Positions 46,962 to 58,909 of a DNA stretch of 64,000 nt are shown here, piece by piece. Made by a program: the position numbers and the translations under genes. The notes under the pieces were generated by a model. That model was not told the DNA's origin, did not search any database, and saw nothing but the letters and a program-made list of their open reading frames with translations. Source of the stretch: Platerodrilus igneus (Eukaryota > Arthropoda > Insecta > Coleoptera > Lycidae); NCBI GenBank assembly GCA_036346225.1, contig JARFIW010001480.1, positions 12,679,001-12,743,000 on the forward strand, written 5' to 3'. The number at the start of each line of letters is the position of its first letter. The stretch's first letter is position 1.

Positions 46962-47865
46962 ATGGCTTTAAAGGGTGCTGAGGGTGTAGAGGAATTAACG
47001 GACGATGAAGATTTTATACAATTAGTTGACAATGTGTTAAGGGCTCCTCGCAATATACGCGAGAGAATCGATCATTTTGCAAGATGGAACGATTTTGAAT
47101 TCAAGCAACGATTTCGTTTATCGAAAGTTGTTGTTATTATACATAATTGATAAAATTTCAGAACAAATTGCGCCACCAACAAACAGGTATATTGTGATTA
47201 CAGTGTACATGTTTATTACAATAATTGAGTTTTGTAGAAATCATGCATTGTCTCCATCAGATATGGTCTTTTTGACTTTGAGGTTTTTGGTTTTCGAAAT
47301 AGGAAAGGGTTTTTTTCGTATAACACCCAGGCTGTATGCGACAGTGATTTAATCATTAGAAATATTGTTTGTCGCTGGAGTGGATCTTCGCACGATTCAA
47401 CGATCTTTAACAATTCATCTTTAAGAATGGGATTGGAAAATGCAGCATTTGGTGCTGGCAGTTTAGTCGTCGCAGACAGTGGATATGCAAATAAAAGTTA
47501 TCTGATAACTCCACTGGCAAATCCTTCAACACCAGCAGAAAATCTCTTTAATGAGGCACAAATAAGGACCCGGAATCCCATAGAAAGGTGCTTTGGAGCT
47601 TTAAAAAGAAGATTCCTTTGCTTGGCATATGGGATCAGGTTACATGTGTGCAAAGTTGAAGCAATCGTTGTCGCATCTGCAGTGTTGCATAATATCGCAA
47701 TTTCACTCAATGATGCAGAACCTAAGACTTACACGGGAAGAGGAGGAAATTGTCGAGGTAACAATGAATGTTAATGTATATGCAGCTAATGCAATGCTCC
47801 GCAATAATGAAAACAATGTAACTCGGCATGCATTAGTTACAGGACAATTTGCGAGGATATTGTGA
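46962..47865 (+). pseudogene. Harbinger (HARBI1-like) transposase
   Basis: DDE endonuclease of the PIF/Harbinger group, which acts in the nucleus with its Myb-like partner. The start MALKGAEGVEELTDDEDF at 46,962 and NDFEFKQRFRLSK fit the usual N-terminus. The frame then breaks, and a stretch around HALSPSDMVFLTLRFL is recognisable. From 47,337 one frame runs to 47,774: CDSDLIIRNIVCRWSGSSHD (first Asp), SLVVADSGYANKSYLITPLA (second Asp) and RTRNPIERCFGALKRRFLCL (Glu). Thus all three catalytic residues survive, but a deletion and frameshifts between 47,150 and 47,337 disable the gene. Confidence 0.87.
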
Positions 47866-48122
47866 CTTTACTTTAATGAATAGTTATCATTTATGTTATT
47901 AGTTACTGTAATGAGTGTTTCTATTTATGTTTTTTAGTCTTACTTATTCAGTTTAGAAAAATAAGTGGAAGTAAAATTAGTTGTTTATGCCAGTATATGT
48001 AATAGACAATCTGAACCTTACAATTTTATATTAATTATTATAAACAAACAAGAAAATCAGTCAGGTGTTAACATTCAACAGTAAGAAAAGGTAAATACAA
48101 CTAAAATGCCCATAGGGTAGTT

Positions 48123-49129
48123 TTACAGCTGTTTTTTCAAAATTTGTATTTCCAGTGCGTGTTTCGCTCGCTTCATGGCCATTGTTGTTTCAAACTCGAG
48201 TTTTTGGTTGGCTAAATAAGCTTCGTGTTTGTCTTTAGCATTTGCAACTTTAATTCGTGTTCCTCTAAAAACATTTTTTTGCAAATCTGCAAGCTCCGTT
48301 TTGGTTGCAGCCCATTTGCTTAATTTATCCCTGTAATGGCTGCCTTTCAGATTCACCTATAAAGTATTGACATGAATCATAATGTAATTGGTTTATTAAT
48401 GGTATGCTTATACCATGAGTTGGTTTCGTTTGCCTTAATGGTTTCAAAATTGGTGTACGTAATTTGGATGGAGCGTACGATTTCCAACTAGACTCCACAT
48501 TAGCATCCTTACTAATACATTCACTTGTAGTGGTGCAAACAGTCTGGTCAATGTGCAACTCTTCGTCGTCGTTGGTTAAAGGATCTGATAGAAATATATA
48601 TGTTAATGGTCGGTTATTTAAGAATTACTGCATTAATTTATATTGAGCACAAAACTTTATAAAAAAAATAGTAAAATTACTAACCGATCCGTACAGTAGA
48701 TTCTGTCGTACGAGTGGTTGGCGGTAGCATCAGCGTCGCATCATCATCAAACTTCGATGTTTCTCCAGTTATTTGCGTACCCAAGATATCGTGAATAGTT
48801 GTATCAATTTCTTTTTCATCATCTACATTAATAGGTGGCCCACCTCCAGTACCACAAATATACTTTTTGTATTCCGTGTACCTCTTACACGTACTTTTTT
48901 TTAAATTTTTGTACCTGTTCCGTAGGGTATTTACGTCTCTATATATTTCACCCATGTTTAAATTATACAAATCGCACACTTCATCCCAAGCTGCACATTT
49001 AATTTTGTTATTATCTGCATCCGATTTTCTACTTTCTATCGCATGGGCATACTGACTGACAGTCCTCAGAAGTAGGGTATCTTCCTTATCAGAGAAATTC
49101 TCTGCGCGTTTTCTTTTATTCGACATCAA
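48123..49129 (-). CDS. Harbinger Myb/SANT-like protein, three exons
   Basis: Partner protein that in this group binds DNA and helps carry the transposase into the nucleus. Exon 1 (49,129-48,685) starts MMSNKRKRAENFSDKEDTLL and contains a Myb/SANT trihelix-type domain with three spaced tryptophan-like positions (KCAAWDEVCDLYNL, VNTLRNRYKNLKKSTCKRY). A 100-nt intron (48,585-48,684; GTTAGT...ATCAG) and a probable 70-nt intron (48,344-48,413; GTATAAG...GAAAG) join exons 48,584-48,414 and 48,343-48,123. The spliced length is 837 nt, in frame, 278 residues, with no stop. The last exon (LADLQKN ... HALEIQILKKQL) looks coiled-coil. The second acceptor lacks a strong pyrimidine tract, so that splice is tentative. 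Confidence 0.72.
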
Positions 49130-49397
49130 AACTATTGTTCTATTATCAAGTTATAACTACTAACCTATTCGATGCACCTAGAAGTTGTCAAAATACTGTC
49201 GCGAATTTGACATATCATTTTTACCAACATTCCAAAACACTAGATTAGCCAACCCAAATTTATTTGTAGCTCATACAATGCCTACTGTGTTTAACCTAAG
49301 ATTAAAGTTAATCATTAGTTACTAAACTCGTAGGTTAACTCGAGTTGGTACAACCCACCCTTAGTATGAAGTTATAACCAACGACTAAAGTAACGCG

Positions 49398-49953
49398 AGT
49401 TAAAGTTCGGGCCTTTGGAGCTGGTTTTTTTTAAAAAGCTTTGACACTTTAACAATATTTTTATTACTAAAATTTGTACATAATAACTTTTAAAAATTAA
49501 TTGTACAGGTGAGTAGTCTATGTAGACAACAATGTAAAAGTTGTAATACGCAGACTGACTCGGTTGAGTAGCTCAAACAACGAAGTATGGAGTTCGAAGA
49601 CTGACTGCCGGGCATTGAGCTCCCGGGCCTTTTATAATAACCTGCCCTCCACACGGCTGTGGGAACTTGCAGATCTCATGTCTGTGTTTCTCTTAATTGT
49701 ACACTTTATTACAATGTAACAACTTAATTCTAAGTAATTGCGGTCTGTTGACCGCCTGTGACCTGCCACCTGCAGTATCACTGCCCTCACGGATGCACAG
49801 CTGCATTCCGTTCTCATGAACTGTCGATAACCTCTCTGGGTTATCCTTGTGTTACAATGTTGCATTGAACTTATACTTTTACATAATAATTTCTAATAAT
49901 TCATATTAGATTCAATATATCAATATATATATGTAATTGGGGGATACATAACT
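49398..49953 (-). repeat. 3' LTR of the errantivirus-type element
   Basis: 556 bp; partner of 58,088-58,636. Differences are chiefly one- to three-base indels (for example TTTTTTTTAAAAAGC versus TTTTTTAAAAGC near the start). Confidence 0.92.
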
Positions 49954-49962
49954 CCTCCCACC
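49954..49962 (-). promoter_or_regulatory. Polypurine tract
   Basis: Sense GGTGGGAGG immediately before the 3' LTR (AGTTATG). It is the usual plus-strand DNA primer of LTR elements. Confidence 0.8.
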
Positions 49963-50021
49963 GTAAATGAAAAATTAAGGTTTTTCTTAATTTTTAAATA
50001 CATAAAATACATTATTTAAAT

Positions 50022-50985
50022 TCATTTAAAATTCATTATTTCTAAAGGTATACTTGTCGTTTCTTTATTTTTCTTTGTTTCCTTAAATCTAGAACTGTTT
50101 CCTTCATTCTTATATCTAAGGTACATTTTGTATAATACATACATGATTACAAAAATTACTAAAATGATCAATACAATTGTCCAAACACTTATATTATTAT
50201 AATGTAACTTTGGCGTTTTGATTTCACTTAATTGTTCTTTATAACTTTCCACTAATTTCACGGCGTGGTTGAGATCGTCTAAGTATAGATGCTCTAGCTT
50301 CATAGGTTTCTTGTTTATTTCTTCGTCTTCTTGTTGTATTTTGAATTGTAGTTCCGGTAGGTTTGCAAGTTTCTTTGTTGCTATGGGATCTTGATAAACT
50401 CTGATTACTTCATCTTTCAATTTCACATAACAATCTTCTTTGAGGGTAATTAGTTTGCTTCCAATTAATGCTTGGTTATTTTCATCTTGGTTGCAGGAGA
50501 TGGTTGCTATTACTTCTGTTGGGAAAATGGCTATCCATTTGTTATCTGTAACCTTTTGAATTTTCATATTAGTTATTTGCACTTGTTTAGTTTCACAGTT
50601 TTCGTAATGATTTGAGAATTTTAATAGTTGTACTTCACAAGGGCTGTCTTCTTGAATGGTTGTTGTCGTCATCGATTGACATAAATATTGGTTTGGTGTT
50701 ACTTCAGTACATTTTTCGTTTGTATAACCATATCTCAGTTCATTTAGGGATAGGAATTTGGTTTTGGGTATGATTACTTGGTATGTGCTAGTAACCTTTG
50801 TTGGAAAAGCAAATAAATGATAATATTGATAATTGTTACTTTCTACTATCGGGATTTCTAAAAATATTATTTCGTTATTCTTAATGTTGCTAAAATTTGT
50901 TACATTAAAGTAAGGGTTGATATTATTTGAGTAAATATTGTAATTTTGTATACTGCCTAGTTTATTGGTAGTATACCGGGTTGTT
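50022..50985 (-). pseudogene. env-like remnant (C-terminal part)
   Basis: Membrane glycoprotein gene of the errantivirus type, which in intact relatives derives from an insect-virus fusion protein. The ATG-initiated frame is 50,672-50,022, but the same frame is open upstream to about 50,985. Cysteines are spaced as in an extracellular stalk (KCTEV, YLCQS, ENCET, ISCNQ, DCYVK). A hydrophobic membrane segment (VWTIVLIILVIFVIMYVLY) lies about 50 residues before the end, then a short basic tail. The N-terminal half, where signal peptide, cleavage site and fusion peptide would lie, is missing: the gene begins only about 30 bases after the pol stop. Likely non-functional. Confidence 0.8.
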
Positions 50986-51018
50986 TTTATATATTATATC
51001 ATTATTTGGTTGTCCGTT

Positions 51019-54000
51019 CTACCTGGGTGGAGGTTGACGGTAAGGTGATGATTGTCCATCTGAAATTATAGGGTGTCTTAGGTTTTTAAATGAATGTATT
51101 TCGTTATTTTACCGTTGTCTACTACTGCTATGTTTTTATCTGATATTTTCTTAATTTTGAATGGTCCTAAATTTCTGGGTGCTGTTTTATGTCGCTTGCT
51201 TTGAAAGTTTTTCTCATATACGGTTTGTCCTATTGAAAATTTATTTGAGTCGGTATTTTTGTTTCGGGTTGTGGTGATACGTTCTTTATCGTTCTCTAAT
51301 TTATCTTTACCTTGTCATAAGTTATTTTTAATTTTTGTTTGTGGTCTTTCGCATATTGTTGATATACTTCCTTGTTGTAGTGTATGTCATAGGGATTTCG
51401 TGAATCTGAGTGTCCTAAGGTTAATTCTAAGGGTGTAAAATTTGTTGATGAGTGAATAGTGTTATTATAGGCGATTAGTGCGTATGACATTAAATTGGTT
51501 ATATGTTCCTTTTTATAATTTATTCTTAATAATCGAATTTGTTCTAACAGGGTTAAATGTAATCGTTCAATTAGTCCGTTTGACTCAGGGTGGTTTTCCG
51601 TTATGAAATGAATTTTTATTTTGTGTAGTTCTAAAGTGTTTTGAATTGTCTCATTTTTGAATATGCTACCATTGTCTAAAGTTATTGATTCGGGTGTTCC
51701 GTAAAATGTGAAATATTGTAAAAATCCTTGGGTCACGTCAATGCTATTTTTGGATGTGATTGGTATGGCTTGGCCTATTTTTGTGAATGCGTCTATAATT
51801 GTTAGATAGTTTTGCGCTTCTACTACTAGAGTATCGGCATGTAGTTTTTGAAATGGTTTGTCGGGTGTTTTGGTTAACATTAAGGGTATCTTTGGGGGTT
51901 TCCTATCGTATTTCGCTTTGTCACATAATTCGCATTGGTTAATGAAATCTGTGGTCAAGTCCTTCATGTCTTTAAAATAATAACGTCTTACAAGTTGTTT
52001 TATTGTTTCGTTAATTCCACGATGGTTGGTTTTTCCTTCGTGTTGATTTCTAATTACATCGTTTATTTCGTCAGGGTCGTCTAGTGTTATTAGTTTTCTA
52101 GTACATCTGATGAGTTCAGGTCCAGAGTTATTGAATAGTTTAATGTATAATTCTGAAAATCTTTGGTATAAATGTTCGGTGTTGAAATAAAAATAAAATC
52201 GTTTTTCTCGGGGTGTATTCTTTTAAAATTTTAATTATTTGTTCTTCGTTATCATCTTTAGTTATTTGAATTTGATATATCTTTTATTATCTACTTTTGT
52301 ATATTTTACTGGATTGGGGTTATTTAAAACTTCTGTTATTATAAATTGGTTGGTTTCATATCGATTGCTTCATTTAAAATTTTAATCGCGTTTTTGGTTC
52401 TTCGTTTTGTGTCGAATGTATTGTGTCGATCTCGTCTGGATCTTCCTTATTTCTTCTTCGTCTACGTTTCCTATAATGGATTCCGTTTCTAATGCATTGA
52501 GTTGGATTCGGCTTAAAGCGTCTGCGTTGTTGTTATAAATTCCTTTTATATATAATTTCGTAATCATACTCTTCGAGTCTGATTCTCCATCTTTGTAATT
52601 TTGAATTTGGTTCTTTCAGTTTGCATAACCATACTAGTGGTCTATGGTCAGTGTATATGTAAAATTTTCTTCCGTATAAGTAAGGTCTAAAATATTTTGT
52701 TGCCCAAATTATGGCTAATGACTCTTTTTCTATAGTGCTATATTTTTGTTCGGTTTCATTTAGGGTTCTGGATGCGTAGCTGATAGGTTTATCGCTACCT
52801 ACTTTTCCTTGGCTCAATACTGCGCCTAATGCTACATTCGATGCGTCTGTCGTCAGTATAAATGGTTTTGTAAAGTCTGGGTATTCTAATACAGGGTGAT
52901 TTGTTAATATGTTTTAATTTTGTCTACTGCTTTAATAAATTCCGGGGTGTGTTCAATTTTGTTTCCTTTTTAAACAATTTGTCAGGGTTTGGTTATCTGA
53001 GCGTAACCTTTAATGAATTTGCGGTAGTAACCACTAAGTCCTAGAAATCCTTTAATTTCTTTGTTTGTTTTTGGTAATGGGTAATTTAGAACTGCATTTG
53101 TTTTGTCTGGATTTGGCATTACTCCTTGGGGTGTTATTACATGTCCTAAAATGATACTTCTTTTGTAAAAATTCACTTTTGTCTAATTGTACTTTAAAAT
53201 GTGCTTGTCTAAGTCTTTCGAATACTTCTTCAATCTTTCTATGTGTTCTACCAGTGATGTGGAATAAACTATGATGTCGTCAAGGTATACAAGGCATTTC
53301 TCATTGTGTATTCCTCGTAGTATATTGTCCATGACTCTCTGGAAAGTAGCGGGTGCGTTCTTTAATCCAAATGGCATTCGTTTGTACTCGTAATGTCCTC
53401 TAGGTGTGCTGAAGGCTGTTTTTGATATGTCTTTTTCTTCCATCTCTACCTGATGGTATCCTGATGCTAGGTCTAATGTTGTAAAATATTGGCATTTGCC
53501 TAATTTGTCTAAAATTTCGGTTATATTTGGTAGTGGATATTTGTCATCTACCGTTTTTTCATTTAACTTTTCTATAATCTATTACCATTCTGTACTTTCT
53601 CTTTCCGGTTGCGTCTAATTTCTTAGGTACTATTAACACGGGGCTGCTCCATGGTGAATTGGAGTGCTGGATTATGTCTTGGTCTAATAAGTCTGCTACT
53701 TGTCTGTCAGCTTCTTCTTGGCTTGCATGAGGTAGTCTGTATGCTTTGTAAAATTGGTTTATTGTCTGTTAACTCGATATTATGTTTTACTGTGTTGGTG
53801 AATGTAATGGTATTCCTTCGCAATGGAATATGTCGCGGTATTCAAAACATAAGTTTTAATTGCTCTTTCTTCTTCTTGATTGATATCGGTGTTAAAGCGG
53901 ATGTTAGTTAAATTTTCTCTTAACATTTCGTCATGTTCTATTGGGTTGTAATCGTTTTCTAAATTTTCGTCTATTTCCATTTCGTTAAAATTTAGTTCTT

Positions 54001-54600
54001 CTACGTTAATTGGGTCTGTCAGTGATAATTCTACGGGGTAGTCGTTTGAATTTAATATTGTTGTGGTTGCATAATTGTCTTTTATTTGAACTAAGGCAGT
54101 TGGGGTTTCTACTCCTTGTTGAAAAGTTATATGATTTATTATTCCTAAATTTTTGTTAGATTTTACTGGGATTTTTATTTTTCTTTCCGTTCGGGGTTCT
54201 AATGTGTATTTTTGTTCGATTTGTGTGTTTTGAAATTTAATTGGGATTTTTCCGTATTTTGTCCTTAATAAGCGATTTTTAATGTCAATGTTGGCTCCTA
54301 ATTTTCTTAGAAGGTCCATTCCGATTAATCCGTCATATTTGTCGTTAAATTCGAATACACAAAATTTATGTTTCATTTTAACATTAAATGTTCTCGGTAA
54401 GGGTATATTTGCTACGAATTGGTGTAGTGTTGTTTGATGAGCTGTTTTAATTTTAAATGGTTCTCTTTCTACATAATCTAAATAAGTGTTTTGTACGGTT
54501 CTGGGGCTAATTAATGTTTTTGATGATCCGGTGTCAATTAATAGTTTGAATTTGGCGTGGGTATTTCTATGTATGGTAATACTAAGTGATTTATGTTGTT
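51019..54600 (-). pseudogene. Errantivirus-type pol (PR, RT, RNase H, IN)
   Basis: Overlaps the gag end in a different frame. Protease: LLIDTGSSKTLISP at about 54,545-54,500, catalytic Asp present, with GLIGMDLLRKLGANID later. RT: SPWSSPVLIVPKKLDATGK, then [19 protein letters not shown] (first Asp) and [15 protein letters not shown]. The active site is [12 protein letters not shown]; frame breaks lie near 53,780, 53,580 and 53,180. RNase [21 protein letters not shown] and [12 protein letters not shown]. Integrase: CELCDKAKYDRKPPK, PFQKLHADTLVVE, ITLDNGSIFKNE and HPESNGLIERLHLTLLEQ, holding the DDE residues. The C-terminal domain around GPFKIKKIS follows in another frame to a stop at 51,019. 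Domain order is complete; at least six breaks. Confidence 0.9.
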
Positions 54601-54608
54601 TAAGTTTA

Positions 54609-55794
54609 TTAAGTTTGGTTGTCTATGAACGGGTCCATTTGAAAATTTGAGTTCGAGTTTTCTTCATCATACTCCTCGTATGTTTCGTATTGTTCGTCAT
54701 GTTCGTAAGTTTCTGCATGGTTTGATTCATTGTTTGTGGGTGTCTCAATGTCATTATTCTGGTCAGTGTCAAATTTTTCTATTTCTTGATGAAATAATTC
54801 TTCTGATGTAAAATTACGTTTCTGATGAGGGTTTGGTCGGATATGTGTTATTTTTGTGTTTTGTCTGGTGTTACCAGATGAGGTGTCCATTGGTGTTGGT
54901 TTGTAATAATTGTTAGGGTTGTTATGAGTATTAGTCATTGGTGTATTTCTATTAGGGTTTGCATTGAATGCTGGTCTTTGTTGGTTTAGGTTTTGATTGA
55001 ATCTCGGTTGGAATGCGGGTTTCGTAAAAGTTGGGTTGAATGTTGGTCTTGAAAAATGTTTATATTGATTATTAAAATTGGTATTGTTAAAACTTGGGTT
55101 GTTACTTCGCGGTTGATTTGTTTGTGGGTTAAAGGGTGTGAATTTTTGTTGAGGGATTGTTTGTCTTGTAGCTTGTATAGTTTTTGTTGGTGAATAACTT
55201 TTATTTGCGTTGGGATTGTATAGTCTGTTGCGGTAATACATTACATTTTCTTCTTCTATTACTAGGCTCATAGCTTCTTCTAGATTTTGGGGTCGTTGGA
55301 ATCTGATTTTATCCGATAGTCGTTCTGGTAAAGCGTTTATATATGTGTCTAGTGCCATTTCGTCGTACATTTTTGTTTTTAAATGTCTAACGTTTTGATC
55401 GAGTTCTTCGATTTTTAATTTTGTTAAAATTAAACTTCTTACGTCTTGGCATTTCATTCCGAATTGGTAGGGGGATTGATTGTGTTTCATTCTAAGGTTT
55501 ATTAGGTCTCGTACCAGGCATTTTATATTACGTTGGTCTCCAAAATATGCAATTAGTAGCTGTTTAAACTGGTCCCATTCCGATAAGTCGTCCCTACTGG
55601 CGATTAATGTTAGTGCCCTTCCGGCTAGTTTACTTATTACTAAGCGTATAAGCAATGAATTTCTTGCGTCATCTCCGGGTTTGTAAAGGTTTTAGGAACA
55701 TTTCAGATGCTCCAATAAAATTCGAGAGATGGGCCTGCGTGCCATCGAACGTCTGAATTGTCTCTAAATAGAGACGTAAGTCTGTGTTACTCAT
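54609..55794 (-). pseudogene. Errantivirus-type gag
   Basis: Capsid protein gene. The probable start is the ATG at 55,794 (MSNTDLRLYLETIQTFDG). That frame hits a stop at about 55,669 because of a one-base frame change between 55,655 and 55,695; the remaining 348 codons to 54,609 are open in the next frame. Capsid-type sequence (LVRDLINLRMKHNQSPYQFG, YINALPERLSDKIRFQ) precedes a long Asn/Pro/Gln-rich tail with repeated F/N/P runs, and an acidic end (YETYEEYDEENSNS). No CCHC knuckle was seen, as in many errantiviruses. The pol frame starts in overlap with its end. Confidence 0.85.
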
Positions 55795-58087
55795 GTTGGT
55801 TAAGGGTTGTTTTCGATTTTTTGGAAATTTCAAAAAATTATTTTTTTTTGAATTAAGCTTTAATTTCGTTATTTGTATGGTTTCTTTTGCTTCGGATTTA
55901 TTAATTTTCCGTTTGGGTTGTAAAATTTCAAATTTTGTAAAAATTGGGGTTGATTTTCTATTTGTAACGTTAATTATGCTTTGGATGTATTAGTTTTTCT
56001 TTTGGATTAAGTAATTTTGGATTTTGTAAAAATTGGGGATGATTTTCCTTTTTATGACGTTATTTTTGCTTTGGTTTTTTAAATTTTCCTTTTTAGATTG
56101 GATAACTTAGAGTTTTGTAAAAATTGATGTTGATTTAGCTATTTGAAACGTTAACTTTGGTTTTGGTTTGTTAATTTTTCAATTAGATTAGGTACATAAA
56201 GATTTGGTAAAGGTTGATGTTTATTTTGTTATTTTTCGGCGTTATTTTTTAGTTAGGAATGGTTAATTTTCAGTTTGGATTGGGTGGATAAAATTTGGTA
56301 AAAAAATTGAGGTTAATTTCGTACTTGTAATATTAGATTTATTAATTTTAAGTTTATATTGCGTCGAGTTATTTTTAAAATCGTAGTCGTTCTTTGTTTA
56401 TATTTAATTACACAGTGCAGTGATGTTCTTGTGAGATTTATTTCAATAATGTTAGAATAATTACCGTAGTCTGGGATTTGTCTGTTTTTAATGCAGCTTT
56501 TACTTTGTCTTGAGTTCCTGTTTCTTAAGGAATCTGAAATGGATTTATTCTCACTTAGCTTTGTTTTGGTTAAATTCTGTTAATTAATACTCTTTCCGTG
56601 GGTTTTACTGAGTTGCGTAAACGTACAGTTCGTCTGTCTTGTGTTCTACTTATAACTTAAGGTTGATTACTCCTGTACTTCATGGTTGAAATTGAATACT
56701 TAAGAATGTAATCTTCGTTACTTTGTCACGTACATTGAGTTAATTGCACTTACAGATGTTAGTTTATAAGAATTAGATAATTTACTTGCTAATGCTTTCG
56801 CATAGTGTTACGTCTGTTTTATTTTTAGATCTCTTGGTATTATAATGCTTGTTGGTAATTGAATCTCTTCGTTATGTGCGTTTTCAGGTTTACAATTATG
56901 AGCGTATGATAACGTTTTAGCGTTTTAATTAAAGATTCTTATGATGACCGTTTTACTGCACTTTATAATGCTGGTTACTTAGTTGAAAAACGTTTAGATT
57001 TTATTGCAATTGTACACGCTTTTATGGATTGTAGGTATTAATGTAGAAACTGCGTCGATTTTATTATCCCGTGTATGATGCAAATTGAAATTATACTGAA
57101 AGTTGAAAGTTATTTCTTTAGTACTGTGCAAGGATTCTGAAAGCGATTTTAATAATGATATTGCGTTGTTAAGCTATACTTTAATACTGAAGGTTGAAAG
57201 TTATTGCACTTCTCTGATGTTCTAAGTGTATAAAAGATGCGAGCTTTGTTTTCTTAGGTGGTTTTAAGTTACCGTATTTTTAGTTAATGCAGAATTCTTG
57301 TTGTGATTTTATTCAGTATTATAGAGGTCAATGGTTTAGTTAATCGTTCTGTACAGTTTGTTCGAATTAGCTTTAGCTTTGAAATTAATTTCGCGTTAGT
57401 TTACCGGTTTATAAACGTGGGTTTGAATCGCGGTGGTTGATGTTTCTTATTTTTGGTGTTTAGTGAATGTGCGCCCGTTATTTTTTTGGATTATTTTGAG
57501 TTTGTTTTTAATTATGGTAAGAATCTCTTAATATTAATTCTCATTTACTTTTTAAAGAAAATCTCTTTTTAAATTCAATTCTTATTTATTTTAAGAAAAT
57601 CTCTTTGTAAATAATCAAGTCTCATTTTCTTTTTAAAGAAAAATATTTCTTTAACATTCAAGTTTCATAAAATGTTTTATAGTCTCGTTTTGAAAATAAT
57701 TCACTTTGAACTATTTTCAAGAAAATATTCATAAAAATACAATTCATAAACAGTAATTATAAATGGTACTCAATAGTTATAATACTAGCATATATCAATT
57801 ATAGTTTTTGGTTAAAAATAAAAAAGGTTATGGAAATGAACTTACATTAATTTCATCTGTTTCTTTGGTGGGTTCGATCGATTCTGTATCTTGTCCACCT
57901 TGGTTTGATTGTTGGCCTTAGATGATTCTTGTTCCTTGTCCAACTTGGTTTGTTGCTGGATTCAGACTATGCTTGTTCTTCCTCCAACTTGGTTTGGGTT
58001 CTGCCAAAATTTCGAATAAAATTCTTGGTCACCAATCTTCCGATTTTGGATTTTCAGTGCCCTTTTGACATCCGTTACGACTGCGCC
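55795..58087 (-). other. Long untranslated leader of the errantivirus-type element
   Basis: 2.3 kb between primer site and gag, without a convincing frame. It contains diverged tandem copies of a roughly 60-80-base unit between about 55,860 and 56,300 (recurring TTTGTAAAAATTGGGGTTGATTTT-like blocks) and pyrimidine/purine runs near 57,540-57,660. Long leaders are known in errantiviruses. Confidence 0.6.
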
Positions 58088-58088
58088 A
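58072..58088 (-). promoter_or_regulatory. Primer-binding site, tRNA-Ser type
   Basis: Sense TGGCGCAGTCGTAACGG directly at the 5' LTR end, sharing its first T with the LTR. The first 11 bases match the TGGCGCAGTCG start of tRNA-Ser primer sites used by several Drosophila errantiviruses; the last bases diverge. Confidence 0.7.
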
Positions 58089-58636
58089 GTTAAAGTTCGG
58101 GCCTTTGGAGCTGGTTTTTTAAAAGCTTTGACACTTTAACAATATTTTTATTACTAAAATTTGTACATAATAACTTTTAAAATTAATTGTACAGGTGAGT
58201 AGTCTATGTAGACAACAATGTAAAGTTGTAATACGCAGACTGACTCGGTTGAGTAGCTCAAACAACGAAGTATGGAGTTCGAAGACTGACTGCCGGGCAT
58301 TGAGCTCCCGGGCCTTTTATAATAACCTGCCCTCCACACGGCTGTGGGAACTTGCAGATCTCATGTCTGTGTTTCTCTTAATTGTACACTTTATTACAAT
58401 GTAACAACTTAATTCTAAGTAATTGCGGTCTGTTGACCGCCTGTGACCTGCCACCTGCAGTATCACTGCCCTCACGGATGCACAGCTGCATTCCGTTCTC
58501 ATGAACTGTCGATAACCTCTGGGTTATCCTTGTGTTACAATGTTGCATTGAACTTATACTTTTACATAATAATTTCTAATAATTCATATTAGATTCAATA
58601 TATCAATATATATATGTAATTGGGGGATACATAACT
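58088..58636 (-). repeat. 5' LTR of the errantivirus-type element
   Basis: 549 bp, sense start AGTTATGTATCCCCC, end AACTTTAACT. Contains the promoter listed at 58,284. Confidence 0.92.
58284..58321 (-). promoter_or_regulatory. LTR core promoter (TATA box and initiator)
   Basis: Sense TATAAAAG (58,321-58,314) lies about 30 bases before GCAGTCAGTC, whose TCAGTC (58,289-58,284) fits the arthropod initiator. The same TCAGTCAGTCTT block is conserved in the LTRs at 9.8 and 15.2 kb. Confidence 0.65.
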
Positions 58637-58909
58637 CGCGTAGTTAAACTAAAAATAAAGAATCTATAATTGTTGGTATTTTTGATTATAAATACTAAAA
58701 GCTTCTGTACTAATATTGTTTGGATTACATGCATACATTTTACATTGGGTATGATGTGAATTACATGTGTTAGTTTAATTTTTTGTATAATTAATTATTA
58801 AGTTACTTTCCCCATTTTAAGTCAGTTATATATAATATTCAAAGCTTTTTGCATTTAATCTGCGCTGGTATAAGCGTGTTTGCTTTTTATATTTGATATC
58901 GTCATTATA

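Larger units (their letters stand above)
46962..49360. mobile_element. PIF/Harbinger transposon with two genes
   Basis: A plus-strand DDE transposase (46,962-47,865) and a convergent minus-strand Myb/SANT-like gene (48,123-49,129) form the usual Harbinger gene pair. The right terminal repeat is at about 49,333-49,360 (on minus GGGTGGGTTGTACCAACTCG), followed by TTA (49,361-49,363), the expected 3-bp target. The left terminus was not found. Confidence 0.78.
49398..58636 (-). mobile_element. Errantivirus-type LTR retrotransposon, full structure
   Basis: A 9239-bp element read on minus. LTRs of 549 bp (58,088-58,636, 5') and 556 bp (49,398-49,953, 3') begin AGTTATGTATCCCCC and end TTTAACT in the sense direction, and differ mainly by small indels. 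The target duplication is CGCG (49,394-49,397 and 58,637-58,640), an alternating pyrimidine-purine tetramer as known for errantiviruses. Order: 5' LTR, primer site, leader, gag, pol, env remnant, purine tract, 3' LTR. Close LTRs suggest a fairly recent insertion, yet gag and pol carry frameshifts and env is truncated, so no functional proteins are expected. Confidence 0.92.
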
